A DNA stretch of 64,000 nucleotides, taken from a virus. The translations under genes were made by a program, and so were the position numbers. This document shows positions 60,588 to 64,000 of the stretch, in pieces. The DNA is taken from the IMG/VR virus record IMGVR_UViG_3300035698_027542, positions 1 to 64,000 of that record; one strand, 5' to 3'. Numbering within the stretch: position 1 is the first letter of the stretch; each line of letters starts with the position of its first letter. Under the pieces are notes generated by a model that was not told the origin of the DNA, did no database searches, and was given only the letters and a program-made list of their open reading frames with translations.

Positions 60588-60959
60588 ATGAATTGGTATA
60601 AAAAAGCAAAACAGACACCTGAATTAGAAGCAATCTTCGAAAAATGGAGAGACCAAGGAGTAACTCTTTATGTTTTTGAACAAATTGATAAAATTCTTGT
60701 TGATTCTCTTATAGTTCCAAAAGAAAAAAGAAAACAAGGAATAGGAACTCAAATAATGCAAGAATTAACAAATTATGCTGATAAGATTGGAAAAAGATTA
60801 GAATTAAGTCCAGGTCAAAAAGATGATTATCATGGGACTACTTCCAAAGGAAGATTAATTAATTTTTATAAAAGATTTGGACTTATAGAAAATAGAGGTA
60901 GAAACAAAGATTTTACAACGAATAGGACTATGTATAGGGAACCAAATGAATTGGTATAA
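60588..60959 (+). CDS. GNAT acetyltransferase, MNWYKKA-tagged
   Basis: 123 residues; start at 60588 with the tag MNWYKKAKQTPELEA. Acetyl-CoA loop is VPKEKRKQGIGTQIM with later ADKIGKRLELSPGQKDDYHG and LINFYKRFGLIENRG. A compact GNAT domain; target unknown. The stop codon lies inside the tag DNA of the next gene: ATGAATTGGTATAA is read as ...NELV-stop in this frame. Confidence 0.82.
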   Translation: MNWYKKAKQTPELEAIFEKWRDQGVTLYVFEQIDKILVDSLIVPKEKRKQGIGTQIMQELTNYADKIGKRLELSPGQKDDYHGTTSKGRLINFYKRFGLIENRGRNKDFTTNRTMYREPNELV

Positions 60960-61335
60960 AAAAGCACAAAATCAAAAAACATTAGAAGAAAATCCTCATT
61001 ATATGGATATAGGACATCCCCAAGAACAACCAGAAATTGAAAGTCCTATGTTTTTATGGATATCAGATTTAGCAGGAAATAATTTTCATAAAACAGAAGC
61101 AGATCCAGAATATGACCATAGTGGATTCATACATGATATAGGATTTGACAATGCTTCTACAATTAATGGAAGATTTGATGCAAATAAAAATGTTGTCTCT
61201 TTGTATATTGATTCTGAAATTGCTACCACTATAAGATATATCCCCAATCGTCTTATAAGTAGATTACAACAGGAATTTGGTAATAATATTACAATAATAG
61301 ATTATTCAAGAAACCCTCCAAAAATAGTAGTTTAA
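60946..61335 (+). CDS. MNWYKKA-tagged protein of unknown function
   Basis: 129 residues starting MNWYKKAQNQKTLEENPHY. The rest is beta-rich with SPMFLWISDLAGNNFHKTEA and DANKNVVSLYIDSEIATTIR. No known domain. It overlaps the GNAT gene by 14 bases through the tag DNA. Confidence 0.6.
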   Translation: MNWYKKAQNQKTLEENPHYMDIGHPQEQPEIESPMFLWISDLAGNNFHKTEADPEYDHSGFIHDIGFDNASTINGRFDANKNVVSLYIDSEIATTIRYIPNRLISRLQQEFGNNITIIDYSRNPPKIVV

Positions 61336-61342
61336 GGATAAT

Positions 61343-61882
61343 ATGAATTGGTATAAAAATATATTGACAAGTGATTATAGAAATGATATAATTCCAAATA
61401 TGGATAAAAAGATGATCATAATGAGGGGAACACCTGCCTCAGGAAAAAGTTTTTTAGCTAATCAATTAGTAGGAGAAGCAGGAGAAATCTTCTCAGCAGA
61501 TGATTTTCATACAAATCCAGAGACTGGAGAATATAATTGGAAACCAGAAAATGTAAAAAGATCTCATCAGTGGAACCATGAAAGAGTTAATAAGGCTATA
61601 GAAGAAGGAATCTCTCCTATTGTTATCGATAATACCCATATTAAACTATGGGAACTTAAAGCATTAAAACCTCTTGTTCAAAAAGCGCAAACACAAGGTT
61701 ATGATATAAGAATAGAAGAACCCAATCCCAACTGGTATCACTGGAACACTGCTTTTGACCCTAAGGCCCTATATGAAAGAAACAAAGAAACACATAATGT
61801 TCCATTTGAATCAATTGAAAAAATGGTTAAAAACTATCAACCAGATATTACTGTTGATGATATTTTAAAAGAAGAAAATTAA
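61343..61882 (+). CDS. P-loop kinase (N4BP2/PNK-like), MNWYK-tagged
   Basis: 179 residues. After MNWYKNILTSD comes MIIMRGTPASGKSFLANQL (Walker A, Lys35), FSADDFHTNPETGEY, SPIVIDNTHIKLWELKALKP and a C-terminal Pro/Trp region. This matches the N4BP2-type P-loop kinases that include polynucleotide kinases. With the RNA ligase it could make a healing-and-sealing pair, though it lacks a PNK phosphatase domain. A second ATG at 61400 would give an untagged form. Confidence 0.75.
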   Translation: MNWYKNILTSDYRNDIIPNMDKKMIIMRGTPASGKSFLANQLVGEAGEIFSADDFHTNPETGEYNWKPENVKRSHQWNHERVNKAIEEGISPIVIDNTHIKLWELKALKPLVQKAQTQGYDIRIEEPNPNWYHWNTAFDPKALYERNKETHNVPFESIEKMVKNYQPDITVDDILKEEN

Positions 61883-62490
61883 ACTTTTATTGTTTGAGAA
61901 AGAATATTTTTTATTTTAATTTCTTCTGTTTTGTACCATCCTGTTGGCATTCCACCGAAACATTGATCTAAATAAAAACAATAATGGTTATACCAATTTT
62001 TCCGAATATGTTCTGATAATTTATTTACTTTTCTTTTTTCTGTGCCAGTAGTTATATTAGCATATTTTTCTGCTTCTTTATTAACATCTTCTGATTCTTT
62101 CTTACTTGTACAAATAGGTCCCCAATGAACCAACTTCCTATCTCTAGAAATAGCCCAACAATCAACATTATATTTTGCAAAAGCTAAAAACTGTTTACTA
62201 AATTTTATTGCCAACGGGTCATAACCTTGATTTTCTAAATAACTATCAGAACAATAACTCTTAATTATTTTATTATCTATAGATAATAGATCTCCTGAGT
62301 GAAAAGATGTTTTAACCAAAACGTCTATATCTTTTATCCTCACATTCGGCTTGTCTATATTTTTAGAATATGATCCCCACAAATGAACAGATTTCACTCC
62401 CCTTACGCCCTTAAGAGAAGCTATAGTTTCTTTAATATGTGGTTGAACATCTTTTATTTTAGGCATACATTTTTCGTACCATGAACTCAA
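61879..62490 (-). CDS. Nucleotidyltransferase-fold protein
   Basis: 203 residues starting MSSWYEKCMPKIKDV, a weak tag relative. Pol-beta-type signature: SVHLWGSYSKNIDK (Gly-Ser) followed by IKDIDVLVKT (Asp-x-Asp), then an acidic/His-containing second half. It may transfer a nucleotide to protein or RNA. Convergent with the kinase, overlapping by four bases. Confidence 0.7.
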   Translation of the reverse strand: MSSWYEKCMPKIKDVQPHIKETIASLKGVRGVKSVHLWGSYSKNIDKPNVRIKDIDVLVKTSFHSGDLLSIDNKIIKSYCSDSYLENQGYDPLAIKFSKQFLAFAKYNVDCWAISRDRKLVHWGPICTSKKESEDVNKEAEKYANITTGTEKRKVNKLSEHIRKNWYNHYCFYLDQCFGGMPTGWYKTEEIKIKNILSQTIKV

Positions 62491-62575
62491 TATAAATCTC
62501 CATAAATTATATTATACCTATTATTCGACTAAAAATATAAGATTCCTTTATTACTAATAACAAATCTCTTATTTT

Positions 62576-62587
62576 CCGATATAAATA
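62576..62587 (+). promoter_or_regulatory. CCGATATAAATA promoter candidate
   Basis: The same 12-mer as at 59990 and 4125, here on the plus strand, 26 bases before the ATG at 62614 and with a spaced TAATA further upstream. Confidence 0.5.
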
Positions 62588-62613
62588 ATATTAATATTTA
62601 ATAAGGTAATATA

Positions 62614-63354
62614 ATGAAAAAAAAGATATATGATTTTTTAGATAATGGGAAAAAATATGTTCCGATAATTGCAAAAGAAATTGTTGATACATTTAAAAAT
62701 GAAGCTAATTCAGAAAATGTAGAATATAGTTTTTCAATTGATGGGGAAACAAAAAAAGTAAAAGAAAAAGACTCGAATACATATTTTGTATTTGATACTG
62801 TAGGAGATACATGTTTAGATGATTTTAAAAAATCTCTTACTAATGAAGATCTAGCAGATATAAAGGAGGAGAGCGAAGAAGAAAAGATACTAATGGAAGA
62901 TGTCAGACAATTCCTTTTAAAAATTTGTAATATAATAACTAGCAAATATAAAAATAATCTTCAAAGAACCATTCGTAAGGTTGTCTTGGGTAACAAATAC
63001 AAAAAAGAAATAGTCCCTCTTTCTGAAATTCAAGTTGTATCAATTGATGTAGCAGATTATTCTTCTGTCCCAGAATCATGTAAATATATTTTAAGAATAG
63101 GGAAAATGCCTGGTTCTGAAATTAATACCGATGAAGTTATTAATTTTGTTCAAAATCGTCAAGAAACAACAGGGATGGATATAGACAGTATCTTTTCTAT
63201 TGAAAAACAAGCAGGTAATCCTTTATTTGAAAATGTTTTAGTTATCGAGGCAACAAGAAAATTCTTAAATGAGATTTCTATATACTTTTTTGTTGATTAC
63301 TCTGTAGTTGTAGGTAATAAAGAAGAAACACTTGAAAGTGAAAGTAAGACTTGA
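62614..63354 (+). CDS. Hypothetical protein
   Basis: 246 residues; AAGGTAA lies seven bases before the ATG. An acidic N-terminal half with SNTYFVFDTVGDTCLDDFKK and a globular alpha/beta C-terminal half (SEIQVVSIDVADYSSVPESC, GNPLFENVLVIEATRKFLNE). No family known. Its CCGATATAAATA promoter suggests expression with the late genes. Confidence 0.55.
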   Translation: MKKKIYDFLDNGKKYVPIIAKEIVDTFKNEANSENVEYSFSIDGETKKVKEKDSNTYFVFDTVGDTCLDDFKKSLTNEDLADIKEESEEEKILMEDVRQFLLKICNIITSKYKNNLQRTIRKVVLGNKYKKEIVPLSEIQVVSIDVADYSSVPESCKYILRIGKMPGSEINTDEVINFVQNRQETTGMDIDSIFSIEKQAGNPLFENVLVIEATRKFLNEISIYFFVDYSVVVGNKEETLESESKT

Positions 63355-63360
63355 TATAAT

Positions 63361-63518
63361 GTAGGGATAGTTAAAGGTGTAGATACGATCCATAAATTAC
63401 TATGCAATGTTCGCCAGTTGGCAGATGAGAATCTGTAAAATCCTTAACGGATGGATATTTAGGACCATTCAGGCAAACGCATATAGGGTGGAGAATCGGG
63501 AATCCCTACTTTAACTAT
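63361..63518 (+). ncRNA. Structured RNA next to tRNA genes
   Basis: 158 bases without a usable reading frame. The end segments are complementary in two competing ways: 63361-63368 (GTAGGGAT) with 63502-63509 (ATCCCTAC), and 63367-63376 (ATAGTTAAAG) with 63509-63518 (CTTTAACTAT), a crossing pattern that allows a pseudoknot or a switch. Inside are hairpins GCCA/TGGC, CAGAT-GAGA-ATCTG with a GNRA loop, and ATCC/GGAT, plus a 6-bp ATCCAT/ATGGAT helix. No known riboswitch, tmRNA, RNase P or group I core fits. It may be a novel phage ncRNA or tRNA-processing leader. Confidence 0.5.
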
Positions 63519-63521
63519 AAC

Positions 63522-63592
63522 GCCTTGACCTCATTGGCTGAGAAAGGTTTTTCCGAAAAACCTTCATAAGGGTTCGAGTCCCTTTCAAGGCA
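63522..63592 (+). tRNA. tRNA-Arg (anticodon CCG)
   Basis: Acceptor stem GCCTTGA/TCAAGGC is perfect, the T arm AAGGG-TTCGAGT-CCCTT is perfect, and the anticodon arm GGTTT-TTCCGAA-AAACC shows CCG at the centre (reads CGG). The D arm is unusual: CTCA/TGAG with a five-base TTGGC loop, one base from the acceptor. The anticodon helix can extend beyond 5 bp. No CCA is encoded. Reads a codon rare in AT-rich genes. Confidence 0.8.
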
Positions 63593-63606
63593 GTAAAAGG
63601 TTTTTC

Positions 63607-63634
63607 TTGCATTTAGAATAATATATGATATAAT
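63607..63634 (+). promoter_or_regulatory. Sigma70-type promoter
   Basis: TTGCAT, 16 bases, TATAAT, located 38 bases before the 63672 start and directly after the tRNA-Arg. Confidence 0.6.
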
Positions 63635-63671
63635 GAAGAAAATAATATTTTTTAATTAGTGGAGACCTAAA

Positions 63672-63773
63672 ATGGGTAAAAGAACAGGTGTAAAACCTCA
63701 TACAAGAAAAGTAAAAACAGCAACAGGATCGACAAAAACCATAAAAGTTAAAAGATCTGTTAGAAATAAGTAA
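63672..63773 (+). CDS. Tiny basic protein
   Basis: 33 residues, MGKRTGVKPHTRKVKTATGS and a Lys/Arg-rich end, with GTGGAGACC upstream of the ATG. Nearly a third of residues are basic, and it contains the K-T-A motif (KVKTATGS). It could bind nucleic acid. The sigma70-type promoter immediately upstream supports it as a real small gene. Confidence 0.5.
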   Translation: MGKRTGVKPHTRKVKTATGSTKTIKVKRSVRNK

Positions 63774-63777
63774 ATAA

Positions 63778-63840
63778 GCAAATATAGTATAACGGCATTA
63801 TATGGCCTTCCCAAGGCTAAGATTCGGGTCCGATTTTCGC
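63778..63840 (+). tRNA. tRNA-Gly-like sequence (anticodon CCC), T arm truncated
   Basis: D loop with GG, a 5-bp anticodon stem TGGCC/GGCTA with loop TTCCCAA (anticodon CCC) are convincing, but the acceptor GCAAATA/TTTTCGC pairs at only five of seven positions and the T-arm region TCGGGTCCGA lacks the seven-base loop. About seven bases are missing relative to a normal Gly tRNA. Either a decayed tRNA gene, an armless tRNA or an assembly deletion. Confidence 0.5.
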
Positions 63841-63862
63841 TTTTTTTATGTCCAAAAATCAC

Positions 63863-63891
63863 TTGACAAAATAGAGAGAAAGTAGTATAAT
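63863..63891 (+). promoter_or_regulatory. Perfect sigma70 consensus promoter
   Basis: TTGACA, 17-base spacer, TATAAT: an exact consensus match. Transcription would start six or seven bases downstream, at or beside the ATG at 63898, giving a leaderless or nearly leaderless mRNA. Confidence 0.85.
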
Positions 63892-63897
63892 ATTCAA

Positions 63898-64000
63898 ATG
63901 GATGATAACCCTTCAAAAATATATCTGATCACAGATAGCCATTTTTCTCATGTCCTTATGCAGCAATACTGCAACAGACCTCCTGACTTTGACCAGAAGA
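63898..64000 (+). CDS. Metallophosphoesterase (partial, N terminus only)
   Basis: 34 codons to the window edge: MDDNPSKIYLITDSHFSHVL then YCNRPPDFDQK. The D-S-H motif after a hydrophobic strand, plus YCNRP, matches calcineurin-like phosphoesterases common in phages (TSDTHFGHxNIIxYxNRPF). The rest is outside. It lies under a perfect sigma70 promoter, so is probably expressed immediately after infection. Confidence 0.75.
   Translation, partial: MDDNPSKIYLITDSHFSHVLMQQYCNRPPDFDQK

Noticed and set aside
63361-63518. Group I intron, tmRNA, RNase P or c-di-GMP riboswitch
   Set aside because: The conserved core sequences of these RNAs are absent; only generic hairpins and the crossing end helices are seen.
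63698-63916. Minus-strand 72-codon frame
   Set aside because: It lies antisense to the tiny basic gene, the tRNA-like sequence and the perfect promoter, with no ribosome site.
1-64000. All TATAAATA sites as T4-type late promoters
   Set aside because: With about two-thirds A+T, roughly twenty copies are expected by chance on both strands, close to what is seen, and many are inside genes. Only well-placed or CCGATATAAATA examples were kept.

Overview
The window is part of a large, AT-rich tailed-phage genome (Caudoviricetes, probably a jumbo-class phage). It carries a terminase large subunit, a portal, an HK97-type major capsid protein, a prohead-protease/scaffold protein, tail-fibre-like protein, tRNA genes, its own dUTPase and class II ribonucleotide reductase, and many homing elements. 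No bacterial housekeeping operon or integrase is visible. Strong AGGAG-type ribosome sites and textbook TTGACA/TATAAT promoters suggest a low-GC host with ordinary sigma70 promoters. That argues against Bacteroidetes; the host itself cannot be named from this window.

Layout. 1-47 kb is almost entirely minus-strand. It holds the virion module: tail fibre at the left edge, capsid, decoration protein, protease/scaffold, portal, a long run of low-complexity virion proteins, terminase, a C25-like tail protein. It then runs into nucleotide metabolism (dut, nrdJ), a macro-domain gene and a FliA-type sigma factor. An array of 6-bp and 7-bp tandem repeats (46045-46134) next to a polypyrimidine tract is an origin candidate. 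Transcription diverges at about 47.1 kb. 47-58 kb on the plus strand looks like an early/accessory operon: nicotinate phosphoribosyltransferase (pncB), RNA ligase, CoaB-like/aldolase fusion, methyltransferase, NAD synthetase (nadE) and small proteins. 58-60 kb is a minus-strand membrane cluster. 60-62 kb is a cassette of four tagged small enzymes. 63.3-64 kb holds a structured RNA, a tRNA-Arg, a T-arm-deficient tRNA-Gly-like sequence and the start of a metallophosphoesterase.

How the genes work together. The most interesting pattern is two recurring N-terminal tags. MNWYKKA occurs on a 2H phosphoesterase, an ADP-ribosyltransferase, a GNAT, a P-loop kinase and others. M[KR]IIKTKK[FY] occurs on proteins of the virion cluster. 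Related K-[TK]-A motifs recur inside the scaffold, portal and other virion proteins. I infer a capsid-targeting and maturation-cleavage system comparable to T4 internal proteins and Alt, run by the prohead protease at the N terminus of the 1848-residue scaffold. A second theme is NAD: pncB and nadE (two Preiss-Handler steps) beside a macro domain and an ADP-ribosyltransferase. A third is heavy homing-element load: inteins in portal and nrdJ, a LAGLIDADG domain fused to a DNA methylase, one GIY-YIG and four HNH proteins.

Several apparent frameshifts lie in or next to homopolymer runs (22001-22010, 17682-17689, 57556-57562, and near 3757). They may be real slippage sites or assembly errors; raw reads would decide.
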